Positions 1-9,436 of a stretch of DNA of 22,696 bases are shown here, piece after piece; position 1 is the stretch's first letter, and every line of letters begins with the position of its first letter. This stretch comes from Tetrahymena elliotti 4EA. Lineage: Eukaryota > Ciliophora > Oligohymenophorea > Hymenostomatida > Tetrahymenidae. The DNA lies in contig JH720310.1 in assembly GCA_000231825.2 (NCBI GenBank), forward strand, positions 1,067,513 to 1,090,208. The letters are read 5' to 3'. The notes under the pieces are model-generated. The model did no database searches. It was not told the origin of the DNA and saw nothing but the letters and a program-made list of their open reading frames with translations. A program made the position numbers and the translations under genes.

Positions 1-31
1 AAAATAATTACCCTATGAATTAATAATGTTA

Positions 32-49
32 CGGGTTGAGCCAGACCCG
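32..49. other. Isolated GC-rich hairpin
   Basis: Five-base inverted repeat CGGGT (32-36) and ACCCG (45-49) around the loop TGAGCCAG, one of the most GC-rich spots in a very AT-rich window. It lies just before a pyrimidine/AT tract and the degenerate LRR exon at 79. It could be the end of a coding exon (a frame from position 3 is open through CYGLSQT and would end in phase 2 at a GT at 49-50), part of a small RNA, or chance. I cannot choose between these. Confidence 0.3.
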
Positions 50-78
50 GTATTATACTATATATAAATTTTCAAAAG

Positions 79-176
79 TTTCAATCACATTAAAGAAAAA
101 GGATTATTGGATTTATGTACATGGTTAAGATAATGTCCAGAGCATTATCTTTAACTCTTCAGTTTGATTTTAGAAT
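79..176 (+). pseudogene. Degenerate LRR exon (frameshifted)
   Basis: A near-copy of the LRR exon at 1976-2080. The preceding intron end (AATTTTCAAAAG) and the exon body align almost base for base, including the segment encoding KEKGLLDLCTWLRQCPE. One base is missing about 60 nt into the exon relative to 1976-2080, so the LRR reading (then LSLTLQFDF) continues in another frame, and the exon is 98 nt long, not a multiple of three. A GT donor at 177 follows. It is either a dead duplicate exon or a sequencing error; if it were intact it would be the first visible LRR of the gene continuing to 2318. Confidence 0.55.
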
Positions 177-591
177 GTATATAAATAAAATTTCCACATT
201 TTTTTTTATTTCTTAAAAATTAAGATATGAAGAAAATGTGCATCATTTAAAATAAATATCATCTTCATAAAATTTAAATTAGGGGACAAGTAAATACTGA
301 AAAAGTTTATAATTAGTTCAGCTAATATTATTTAATTAAAAAATTTTCTTTTCACTCTTTTAAATTTAAAAATATTTGTTTTAAAATAGAATATTGAAAG
401 AACAGTTGTGTTGTTTGTGGTAATGAATTCAGAGAAAGAAAGATAGATAGATACAATTTTGGTGAATGATTGAGATAGAAATTTATATCGAATTGATAGT
501 AAAATATATTGAAGGTAGAATATTTGTAAAAAAAAGAAGATGCTATAATCACAAGAGTTTAATTATTTAGAAGATGTACGCATTTATTTAG

Positions 592-679
592 CAATTAAAT
601 TATTTCAAAAATATTTACTTTTAAAATAGTTTTTGGCTTCTCCTTTAGAAACTCTTACTAGCATTGAAATTGCATTTTG
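592..679 (+). pseudogene. Degenerate LRR exon (frameshifted)
   Basis: Begins after an AG acceptor (590-591) in the family phase with NQIISKIF. It then needs a frame change to continue as LASPLETLTSIEIAF, ending in phase 2 at a GTAAAA donor (680). The length is 88 nt, while three intact exons downstream are exactly 90 nt, so two bases appear lost. The spacing of L/I residues fits the LRR consensus seen in the intact exons. This second broken exon suggests the 5' part of the LRR locus is decaying. The intervening 177-591 and 680-898 show no other exon I can support. Confidence 0.4.
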
Positions 680-898
680 GTAAAATGAATAGGTTTCATG
701 ATTGAAACTTGAACAAATAATTAAAAAAAAGTATGCATAAATTTTAGCATAATATTTAAATATTTTAAAATGATTAAATTACCAAAAAAATATTTAAATT
801 GATTTTAATTTTAATAAATAATTCTTAATTTTTTAATAAAATTTAAATCATTTGTTTGTCATTTCTCATTAATTAGATTTTTAAATTAATAATTAAAG

Positions 899-2318
899 TA
901 GCAGAATTAATTACGAAGACGAAGATATTGATTATAATCAAGTAAACTTAGCTTCTGCTTTAGGTAAATGCACTAAACTCTAAATTTTGGTACTTGCACT
1001 ACCTGCTTTGTAAATATTTTAATTGAATTTGAAATAAATATTAAAATTTTAGCAATTTTATTTACAATCAATATCTTTTTTTGGACAATAATTTCTTATT
1101 AATTACTAACATTTTTATCAATTAATTTAAAAAGATGGGATTTTTTTGGAGATAATGGTTTGATAAATTTATGCTCTTCTCTGCAAAGATGTATAAATAT
1201 CTCAGATTTAACATTTGTATTTCGGTAAAGATTATTTTAAAATTATTTTTATACTATTCGTTCTTGTGAATAAATAAATCACTAAAAATCTCTTTAACTA
1301 CTGTAAATCCTTAATATGAAACCCTACCGAATTATGAGGGTGTTACAATTTTAGATTTTTTTAATTTTATTTTAAGAAAATTTTTTTTTTCTTTAATCAT
1401 ATTTTGCAAAATAGAAGGTAAGAGGTTGGAGTTAAAAGAGTAATTAAAAGAGAGAAATTCAATATATTCATTCATTTTAAGTAAAATAAATCATTAAACA
1501 TTTTAATATTAAAGCAATGATTCAATTACAAGTAATGGCATAAAAGCTTTAAATTAATTGTTTTAAAAGCTAGAAAATCTTTCAAAGTTGCATTTAGATA
1601 TTACGTAATACTTAATTATTTATTTATTTAATTAATTAATTAAACATTTTTCATTTATTTTTTAAATCAAATCCTTATCCTAATTTTCATTGGAATTAAA
1701 TAATTTATTGTTTTTTTTACCAAAAAAAGAATAAAATTTAATAATTAAATCAATTACATTTCAATTTTATATTTACTTATGAATACAAATTATCAAATAT
1801 TTTAAAAGTGATAATATAATTGACCAAAACGGTGCATTAGATTTGGGGGCAGCATTGTCTCAATGTCTCTAACTTTAATGTTTGTAACTCTCCATTTAGT
1901 AAGTTATTATTTTGAAATGAAAAATTATTTTTAAAAAATTTTTAAAACATATTCATTTTGTTAAATTTTCAAAAGTTGGAATCGCCTTAAAGAAAAAGGA
2001 TAGTTGGATTTATGTACATTATTAGGATAGTGCCCACAGCTTTTCTCTTTAATTCTTAGCTTTGATTATAGAATTTCAGAGTATTTAATTATCCATTCAT
2101 TAATTCAATTTATTAATTTCTTTTTTAGGATATATTAATTTTATATTAGAAAATGATTTTAAAATTAGATTTGGTATTTATATTAAATTATTTACTTTAA
2201 AGTTAATATTTCTTTTATTAAAAGATCTGACTCAATTAATAAACAGATGAGACTTCAAATACTAAATACAATTTTTAAATTTAAAAGACTAGTTTATAAA
2301 TAAGTATTCTTTTTTTGA
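899..2318 (+). CDS. Leucine-rich-repeat protein, 3' six exons (5' end not resolved)
   Basis: Exons 899-1009, 1135-1224, 1515-1604, 1809-1898, 1976-2080 and 2225-2318, ending at TGA 2316-2318. Every intron (125, 290, 204, 77 and 144 nt) starts with GT, ends with AG and splits a codon after its second base, so five junctions keep one frame. Each internal exon encodes about one LRR of pattern xNxIxxxGxxxLxxxLxxCxxLxxLxL, for example VNLASALGKCTKLQILVLAL, DNGLINLCSSLQRCINI, NGIKALNQLFQKLENLSKL, NGALDLGAALSQCLQLQCL and GQLDLCTLLGQCPQLFSLIL. The last exon encodes a basic tail (LQILNTIFKFKRLVYKQ). Repeats with a conserved Cys before the LxxLxL strand suggest the ribonuclease-inhibitor-like class, a protein-binding scaffold; no catalytic domain or membrane segment is visible. 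No start ATG was found: position 899 is the third base of a codon begun in an earlier exon. The visible protein part is about 192 residues. Broken exons upstream mean the locus could be a pseudogene or a truncated tail. Confidence 0.65.
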
Positions 2319-2879
2319 ATCAAAAACATTGAAACATACATACATATTTCATTAAGAAACAAATCACAAATTAAATTAATATAGCCAATTTCGAATGATT
2401 GCATCAATTAAATAAATAACCATTAAATTATCTAAAAATTATTTGTCAATTACTAACTAAAATTTTATTTAATAAAAGCTGTCTCAAGCTAAAATTTAAG
2501 AAATTTGTCTGAAAAAAAAAAATCATCCAAATAAAGTTCTACTTATTTTTTTTAAATTGTGCATATTTATTTTTAAATGAAATAATAATTGCTTTAACAA
2601 ATAAATATTTTTTGATAACATAATTCTTCTTGTTGCTTGTAATATTTAAAAAATATTTTTTTTAAGCAAATTAATATTTTAAAAGAATCTACTTCTCCTT
2701 TTAAGCATTTTGTGTTAAAGAAATATTTGATTAAAAAAGATAATTTTAGATAAATTTTTGATTTGATTTGATTTAGTCTTTTTCCAATAAATAATGAAAA
2801 AAATCAAGCAAAAGAAATAGCGTAATTTAATTTATTAATTAATTTTTTTGGTCAGAATGCTGCAAAAATACATCATTCA
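2319..2879. other. AT-rich intergenic DNA
   Basis: No gene is supported. At 2479-2512, after an AG, a short reading in the LRR phase gives CLKLKFKKFV and a TGA. It resembles the basic tail of the LRR gene's last exon and may be a remnant of a second terminal exon. The rest is homopolymer-rich AT sequence. Confidence 0.4.
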
Positions 2880-4290
2880 AAAGTAATAATGTTTTTCTTA
2901 GATATTTTATGGGTAAACATACAAAATTTAATTAAGTAGTTGGAGTAGAAGAATAAAAATAATTCAGGTACCTGCTTGTAAGAATGTAAGTTCGTAAATA
3001 TTTTAAATTTAAAAGATCTATAAAGAAATCAAATAAATGCGTCTATCACTTAATAAAATAATTTTCTAAAAATATATTGATTAAATTTTATTTTAAATCA
3101 AGAAAATATTTTTTTATCATTCTAAAATAAATAAAGTTTTCTCAGATAATTTAAGGATAAATAAGCAAAATTTAACTAAGTAATTGAAGTAGAAGAATAA
3201 TAATAATTCAGATACCTGCTTGTAAGAATGTAAGTAAGTAAGTATTTTAAATTTAAAAGATCAATAAATAATGCAAATAAATGCGTCTATCACTTTATAA
3301 AATATTTTCAATTCAATTTTCTAAAAATTCATTGATTAAATGTCATTTTTTAAATTAAATATTGAGGAAAATAATTTTTTAAATAATGCGAAAGAAAATA
3401 AGTTAAATTTTTTTTTATGATAGAAGAGGTTGAAATAGAAGGAAGAATAATTATAATTAAGATTCCTACAAGAAACAAAGGAAGTTGATATTTTAGATCT
3501 AAGAGATAAATGAAGAACGTATAAGTAAGTACCTCAATCACTTTATAAAATATTTTCAATCAAATTTTCTTAAAATTAATTAGTTAAATATCTACTCAAA
3601 CCAAAAAAGGAAATTTTTTTTTTTCATAACTTTTAAGAAACAAGAAAGCCTTCTTTTGTAATTAAAAGCTGAAATAGAAGAAGAAGAAGAATAATTAAGA
3701 TGCCTTCCAAGAAATTCAGTTAATATTTTAGATTCAAGAGATCAAAGAAAAGAGCAAAATAAATTTATAAAATATTTTCAATAAAAGCTATTAAAAAATG
3801 ATTAAAATGTTATTTCAGTACAAAATGAAAAAAAAAAATTTTAATAATTCTAAAAAAAATGTAGCTTACTAGCTTTCTTAGATAATTAAAAGTCCAAAAA
3901 GAAGAAGATTATTAATAATAATTAAGATTCCTATAAGAAAGTAAGTCAATCTTTTAGATTTGAGATATATGAATGAAGAAAGCAAATAAATTTTTTAATT
4001 TATAAAATATTTTCAATAAAAGCTCCTAAAAAGCTATAAAACGTTATTTTAATACCAAATAAAAAAAATATTATTTATAATAATTCAAAAACAAATATAA
4101 TTAGCTTACTACTTTCTTAGATAATTAAAGGTCAAAAAAGAAGAAGAATATTAATAATTAATTGAGATTCCTATAAGAAAGTAAGTTAATATTTTAGGTT
4201 TGAGAGATGAATGAAGTAGAGAGTAAATACAAACAATTGTTAATTTATAAAATATTTTTGATGAAATTCTCTAAAAAAATGATAAAATTT
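2880..4290. repeat. Tandem array, six ~240 bp imperfect units
   Basis: The landmark AATT(C/A)AG(A/G)T.CCT recurs at 2961, 3205, 3455, 3693, 3920 and 4160, i.e. every 227-250 bp. Each unit shares an ordered set of blocks: a TTCTTAGATAATT-like block, an AGAAGAAGAATA purine run, the landmark, AAGAA..TAAGTAAGT, AGATTTGAGAGAT-like and TTTATAAAATATTTTCAAT. The first two units are closest to each other; later ones drift and gain indels. No open frame runs through the array, so it appears non-coding. It ends about 590 bp before paralogue A. Confidence 0.85.
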
Positions 4291-4488
4291 TTATTTTTAA
4301 TAGAAAAGTTCTAAAATATTTTTTTTTAATGAAAAAAAAGTAGATTTTATAAAAAGAAAAGTTGATTTAAATAATAAATTTGAAGATTTTATCTACTACT
4401 TTGGGATGTGATAATGTAAACATTAATTGTTTTTGAAATTCAATTTTAAATTATTGTAAAAATGTTACTAGTATCCATGGTAAAAATG

Positions 4489-4625
4489 AGATTTTGTCTA
4501 CTATAGGGATTGATTGCGTATATTAAGATATTTCGATTGATAAATTTTGATTCGAAAAATAATTTGATATGATTGATTGATTGTCTATCTTTAATTTAAT
4601 AAACGAATTAATTAAATTGAATGTG
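4489..4625 (+). promoter_or_regulatory. Conserved upstream block of paralogue A
   Basis: Begins AGATTTTGTCTACTATAGGG and continues through a TTGATAAATTTTGATT-like stretch. Blocks of the same order occur before paralogues B (8034) and C (14582). The distance from the shared AGATTTTGTCTAC motif to the ATG is about 387, 383 and 382 bp. Conservation of sequence and spacing across three copies suggests promoter or 5' leader function, though recent duplication explains part of it for B and C. No TATA box or factor site can be named. Confidence 0.45.
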
Positions 4626-4875
4626 GAATAAAAGATGTATCATCTAAATTATCATATGAAAGATTTAATTAGTATCTAATTTCATTCTACTTTAAAGATA
4701 TTTTTAATCAAATAAATTAAAGATATTTTCCTAACAAGAATTGAATAATACTTTAATATTAAAAAATCAAACAAAGGATAGACTAAGAATTCATTTCTAA
4801 AGCATCTACTCTTTTCAGCATATTTAAACACGACGACCTCAACCAAAATTTTAATTTACCTCTCATATTGTATGT

Positions 4876-5904
4876 ATGAGTCATCCAAATATGGGCTCTT
4901 TCAATCCCAGCAATTTATGCGAATGCTGTTTAGATTAGGATTGTGATTTTCAATAAAAAAAGTGCGAAAAATGCATGCTAAAAGATCCTTTTGAAACAAA
5001 TTAATTTCTCTTTACTTAGTCCTACTAGGATTAATAGATTGAATTTAACAATGACATATTTCAAGAAGAATAAATAAGTCATATTTTTGACAAATAAGAA
5101 TAACATCAAAGTATTTCTTTATAATTAAATAACTTAGATATTGCTAATTAAGAAAATCCATTTATAAATTAATAAGAAATCCATGAAAATACTTAATTTG
5201 ACTAGTAGAACTTTATCTAGTTCAAAGAAGACATTAATAACTATGATGTTCTTTTTTAGAATGAGTAGTAATGTGAAAAAGACTAACAATCATAAAATCA
5301 ATTAAATTGCTTTTCTACTCAATTTCCTAATACTTAATTAAACTTAGTTTCTCCACCTGCTTCTCCCCACTCTATTAAAAGCTTTAAATCTTAAGAAACA
5401 TCTTCTATTTCACTTAATCCTGGCCAACAAGACTTTAATTTTGAGAATAATTAATTTAATAACAAAATAAACAAAGATATACAGTCGAGTTCAAGTATCA
5501 AAAGCAAAAGTTAGTCAGCTATCAAGAATAACATTCGTGATTTCTTAACTCCAATTATTAGAATGAAAAATGGCTATGTTGATTACCAACTCTTAGAAAA
5601 AGAAAATCTTTCTAGTTTTTAATACCAAAACTTTCTCAAAAAACACTTCTGCCTCTCCGACTCAAGAAATTTAAAAATCCGCCAACAAACGTTTGACACT
5701 CTATTTGATCCAACATCCAAAGATCAATTAAAAGAAAAAAAGGTTCTAGCATTGATTTCAATCAAAGTATTTCAGCAACAATTCATGAAATTGATCATTG
5801 AAAAAAGAGCTCAATGGGATGAAAATCAATTCAAACTACAATTTGATTGGATCAACAGCATTAACGACACCCTTATTTTCTTTCTCAACTCAATATCTAT
5901 CTGA
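4876..5904 (+). CDS. Paralogue A: CxxC-pair protein with conserved C-terminal domain, function unknown
   Basis: A single open frame of 342 codons with TAA/TAG as Gln, ending at TGA 5902-5904. The start is the first in-frame ATG; a second ATG at 4891 (MGSFNPSN) is possible. Residues 15-33 hold C-x2-C-x11-C-x2-C plus two extra Cys (17, 23), arranged like a small zinc finger. Residues 35-210 are rich in Gln, Asn and Ser with a Ser-Pro cluster (SPPASPHS). A Lys/Ser run (SSIKSKSQSAIKNN) leads into the conserved C-terminal domain from about 218 to the end, starting NIRDFLTPIIRMKNGYVDY and ending QFDWINSINDTLIFFLNSI. I do not recognise the family. It is the most diverged of three copies in this window and is not flanked by a channel gene. 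Its 3' flank still resembles that of B and C. A nuclear or nucleic-acid role would be guesswork based only on the Cys pairs and basic run. Confidence 0.85.
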
Positions 5905-6239
5905 CTTTAAATATTTTTTTTGAAAGCTTAATCTCTCTCAAATTAATTCCAGAGCTTTCAAAAAAAATAATTAAAATCCCTCTTTCTCATAAAAAGTTGT
6001 TGACCAAAAGAAAAATTTACAAGAAAGAAAAAAGTAAAATAGTTAAAAATTTAATTTAAACTCTCCCAAAATATTTAAAATTAACATTATACTCACTCTC
6101 TCAAAATAAAGAAAAACTCTATTAAATCTATTTCAAAATATATTCACAGTTCTAATTATTTTTAAAACATAAATTAATTCATTCATTCATTGTACCATCA
6201 TCTATAAAAACACTTCTTTGAAATAAAAAAATTTACATT
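5905..6239. other. 3' flank of paralogue A
   Basis: AT-rich, non-coding. Short C-containing phrases (CTCTATTAAATCTATTTC, AAATCCCTCTTTCTCA) match the 3' flanks of paralogues B and C in order, so the original duplication carried downstream sequence as well. A CATT microsatellite (near 6180-6190) is present. Confidence 0.4.
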
Positions 6240-6840
6240 TCAATTCATTGATTTTTCATTATTTTTACAAAAATTCATCATTAAAAATCCTCAAGATCCT
6301 TAGTGAGTAAGTAAGTAATAGATGATCTTCATTTAAATAATTTATATTAAGATCTTATTAACTTTCATTAAAAAATTTTGAGAAATACTTGTTTTAATAT
6401 ATTTGTAATTTTGAAAATAACTTCAAGCTAAAAACCCAACAAGATCCTTAACATAAATTAAGCAAGTAATAGATTGTACTCATTTAAATAAATTGTATGA
6501 AATTATTGTTAATTTTAATGAAAAAGTTTGATAAATACTTCTTTTTATGTATTTTTAATTTTAATACAACTTCAAACTAAAAGACCTACAAGATCCTTAA
6601 CATAAAATGAGTAAGTAAGTAAGTAATAGACTATATTCATTTATATACATTTTATGAAATTCTTGTTAATTTTAATCAAAAAAGTTTGATCAATACCTCT
6701 TTTAATATATTTGTTATTTTAATATAATTTCATACTAAAAATCATTAGCATAAAATGAGTTAGTAAGTAATAGATGATCTTAGTTGATGAAGTTTTTGGA
6801 AATTTTAATTAAACAAATTTGATAAAGATTAGAATAGAAT
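6240..6840. repeat. Tandem array, four ~148 bp units
   Basis: AAGATCCTTAACATAAA followed by GAGTAAGTAAGTAATAGA recurs with the AAGATCC landmark at 6293, 6441 and 6590; the fourth copy has lost AAGATCC but keeps CATAAAATGAG at 6749 (copy 3: 6601). Period is therefore 148-149 bp. Between landmarks each unit has CATTTAAATAAATT, TATGAAATT.TTGTTAATTTTAAT and TTTGATAAATACTTCTTTTAATATATTTGT-like blocks. The GTAAGTAAGTAAG string also occurs in the 2880-4290 array, but the units otherwise differ. No coding frame. Confidence 0.8.
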
Positions 6841-7189
6841 CTCATACTAAATTGTAAAAGCAATAAATTTTTAATGATTAATTCATAATCTAATTGATAA
6901 AAATTATTTTTTTAAAACTTCAAATTATTTCTTTTTCTAAATTTTGAGAAATGAATTTTTCTTTTTATTTATGTAAAAAAAATTGTTTATTTTTTCTCTT
7001 TCACATTTTCCATCCATTTTAACCTTAATTAATGTTGGCTGGTGTCTTTCCTTCATTTATCTTTTCTATTTTTGAGATATTTTTACCCTTAGATTTATTT
7101 TAGTTCCTTTGTTATTTATATGAATTATGAATTTCAAATAATAAAGAATCTAAAAAGTTTTCGCTTTCAACATCATTTTTTATTTGTGT
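6841..7189. other. AT-rich spacer before duplication unit 1
   Basis: No gene, RNA or repeat could be supported. The segment has long T-rich stretches. Homology to the region left of unit 2 cannot be followed here by eye, so the left edge of the duplication is placed near 7190. Confidence 0.35.
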
Positions 7190-7492
7190 TATAAAATGTT
7201 TTTATCATAAGTTTATGAAAATATTTAAGATAGCCAAGATAGATAAAAAGTAAACCATGTTTCAAACAAAGTAATCTTTCAGAACATCTTATCAAAAGTC
7301 ATTCATTTATTACCTAATTGAAAGGTGATTTAATAAAAGTAGACAAACAAATTCATTAAAGTATTCATATAGAAAAAATATTCATAATATTAAAAAGAAA
7401 TCAAAAGATTTTCTCTTCTTATTTTTTTCTATATTAAAAATTGTTGTTTTTCTTAAATAATTGAACTAATTTCCTAAAATTTTTAACTATTT

Positions 7493-7980
7493 ATTCATTT
7501 CAAAGAAATTAAAATTATTTTGTAAATTTGCGCTATTTTTAAAAGAAAAATTTTGAGGTTAAAATTTATAGTTTTGGTTGGAAAATAGTCATTTTGTATT
7601 AAAAGACTCCTTATTTATTAAAAATAACAATTTTGAATAAATTTATCATGCCTGATTATAGAGGAAACTAAATATGAAAAATTTTTAATTTAGACAGCAT
7701 AGTTTAACAATTCATTTGCTTAAAATGAAATAAAAATTATTTTACAAATTTAGAGCTCTTTTAAAAAGAAAGTTGAGAGGCAAAAATAATTATTTTGTAA
7801 AAAAATATTTGAAAAGACATTTCTTTTGCTGTATATTGATTGATTAAAAATATGAATTTTGAATAAATATAAAATGGCTATTGGAAACTAAATAAAATAT
7901 CTACAATTTTGAATAAATTTATAATGTCTTGTTCTAGTGTAAACAAAGTATTTAAACTTTCGAATTTAGAGAGGGCAATT
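7493..7980. repeat. Tandem array before paralogue B (about two ~240 bp units)
   Basis: Two units start at TTCATTT (7494 and 7711). Each has AATTATTTT.CAAATTT.G.GCT.TTTTAAAA, then an AATTATTTTGTA-like stretch, TTGATTAAAAATA.. and TTTTGAATAAATTTAT. The second unit repeats its last part (TTTTGAATAAAT at 7856 and 7907). The same unit occurs four times in the partner copy at 13571-14525, so the array has contracted or expanded since the duplication. Confidence 0.7.
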
Positions 7981-8033
7981 AATTTTAAATTAAATAGCAA
8001 CAAACAACAGCAAATACGATAGCATGTGCAAAT

Positions 8034-8155
8034 AAGATTTTGTCTACTGTAATAATTAATACATATGGGCTAAATGCTAATTAACTCATTGATCAATTTT
8101 GATTAGAAAAAATAATTTGAAGTATAAAATTTGAATTTTTTGTCTATAATTAAGT
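8034..8155 (+). promoter_or_regulatory. Conserved upstream block of paralogue B
   Basis: AAGATTTTGTCTACTGTAAT followed by an ATTAATACATATGGGCTAAATGCTAATT stretch and TTTTGATTAGAAAA. It aligns with 14582-14700 before paralogue C and more loosely with 4489-4625 before A, at a nearly constant 382-387 bp from the ATG. A further shared phrase, AAAGGCAAATAAAT, lies close to the ATG in B (8340) and C (14889). Confidence 0.45.
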
Positions 8156-8416
8156 AATACAAGATTGTTTTGTTAAAATTAGATCTGTTCTGTATCATTT
8201 GTAAGCAGTTTAATTTTATTACACTTCTAATAACCTGATTTAATCATATATCTTGAATGGATTTTGTAAAGGAATAGATAGCTTACCAAAATTTAATAAT
8301 AAATAACAAGAAAAAAAGATCTAAAAAATAAATAAACTAAAGGCAAATAAATTCTTCATTAATTAATTAATTAATAAATTATCTGTTGAATAAAGGACGC
8401 AAATTAATCATTATAA

Positions 8417-9403
8417 ATGAAATATTCCTATAGTAAAGAAGAAAGATACATCTAAGCATATTGTGAATGCTAATTATGCTTAGATATTTAACTATAATAA
8501 ACTAGTTGCAAGGCGTGCAAATAAACCTAGTCTAGTTCATTTTCTGAACCTCAGTCCTATTAAGAATTTGCTATTGATTATAATAGTGAATTTCAAGACG
8601 ATTCTAGTCATATATTTGATAAATTTTAATAGCAGTAACTTTAATAAGATTTTAAACCTTTTAGTACAAATCAAAATTAGTTAGAAACTAATTAAAATAG
8701 CTCAATCGATGATTAAAATTTCTTTAATTAACAAGATACCAGTGAATAGTTTAGTAATAGCCAAAGTATCTAAGAGGAGTACTTTTCTGAAAATTACATT
8801 TCTATTTAGTCTAAAATACAACAAAACTTAAATTCTCAATCGGCATTGCCATCTCCTTTCAAAAGTTCTAAAGCTTCTCCTGAAAAAACGAAAAAATCTG
8901 AAGAAGCTTTTTCGCTCTCTCCAAAGTGCTCTCAAAAAAGCAAAAAAGCCAATTAAAGTGAACTCAATAATGATAAATCAAAAAGTTTAACTAAATCAAA
9001 AAGCAACAATTAGTCAGTAATAAAAAATAATATCAGAGATTTTCTTACTCCAATCATAAGGATGAAAAATGGATTTGTAGATTATGACATCCTAGAAAAA
9101 GAAAATCTCTCTAGCTTTGAATATCAAGATTTTTTAGTCAATCACTTTTGCATTCCTGGAAGAAGAAATTTAAAAATCCGCCAATAGACATTCGACTCTA
9201 TTTTCGACACTTCACTTAAAACATAATTAAAGGAAAGGAAAGTGTTTGCCTTGATTTCATTAAAGTTCTTTCAAAAATAATTTATGAAGCTCATTTTAGA
9301 GAGAAGATGCTAATTTGACAATCATCAATTCTAAGTTTAGTTTGATTGGATCAATAACATTAACGAAACTCTTGTTTTTTTCCTTAATTCAATTAAAAGC
9401 TGA
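8417..9403 (+). CDS. Paralogue B: CxxC-pair protein with conserved C-terminal domain, function unknown
   Basis: One open frame of 328 residues (TAA/TAG as Gln), TGA at 9401-9403. The ATG in ATAAATGAAATATTCC matches the ATG of paralogue C (MKY at both N-termini). C-x2-C at residues 18-21 and 31-34 form the Cys pair, spaced by 9 instead of 11 residues as in A and C; an extra Cys is at 16. The middle (about 35-200) is Gln/Asn/Ser rich with SP motifs (LPSPFKSS, KASPEKTKKSEE, FSLSPKCSQKSKK). The C-terminal domain starts near residue 205 (NIRDFLTPIIRMKNGFVDYD) and ends QFDWINNINETLVFFLNSIKS; by eye about nine in ten residues there match C. It belongs to duplication unit 1, whose channel is dead, yet it shows no stop or frameshift, so it is probably functional. 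Family not recognised. Confidence 0.88.
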
Positions 9404-9413
9404 TTGAATGAGT

Positions 9414-9436
9414 GACTGACCGACTGACTGACTGAC
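9414..9436. repeat. GACT microsatellite just after paralogue B
   Basis: Tetranucleotide GACT/TGAC repeated about five to six times with one CGAC variant, starting 11 bases after the stop codon. Paralogue C lacks it: its stop is followed directly by GTTAAAATATCC, which in B comes after the repeat. It is thus an expansion specific to unit 1. Reading TGAC repeats in the transcript would give many TGA triplets, harmless in a 3' UTR. Confidence 0.7.

Noticed and set aside
352..552. Minus-strand ORF of 66 codons
   Set aside because: Phe/Tyr/Ile-rich composition typical of translated AT-rich noncoding DNA; no start context or family features.
1321..1345. ACCCT..AGGGT inverted repeat
   Set aside because: Only a 5-bp stem inside an LRR intron; likely chance.
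2479..2512. Alternative last exon of the LRR gene (CLKLKFKKFV then TGA)
   Set aside because: The exon at 2225-2318 has a closer acceptor, same phase and a better LRR tail; the 2479 piece may be a remnant only.
3350..3559. Minus-strand hydrophobic ORF of 69 codons
   Set aside because: It lies inside the 240 bp tandem array and is not repeated in neighbouring units; hydrophobicity follows from AT-rich composition.
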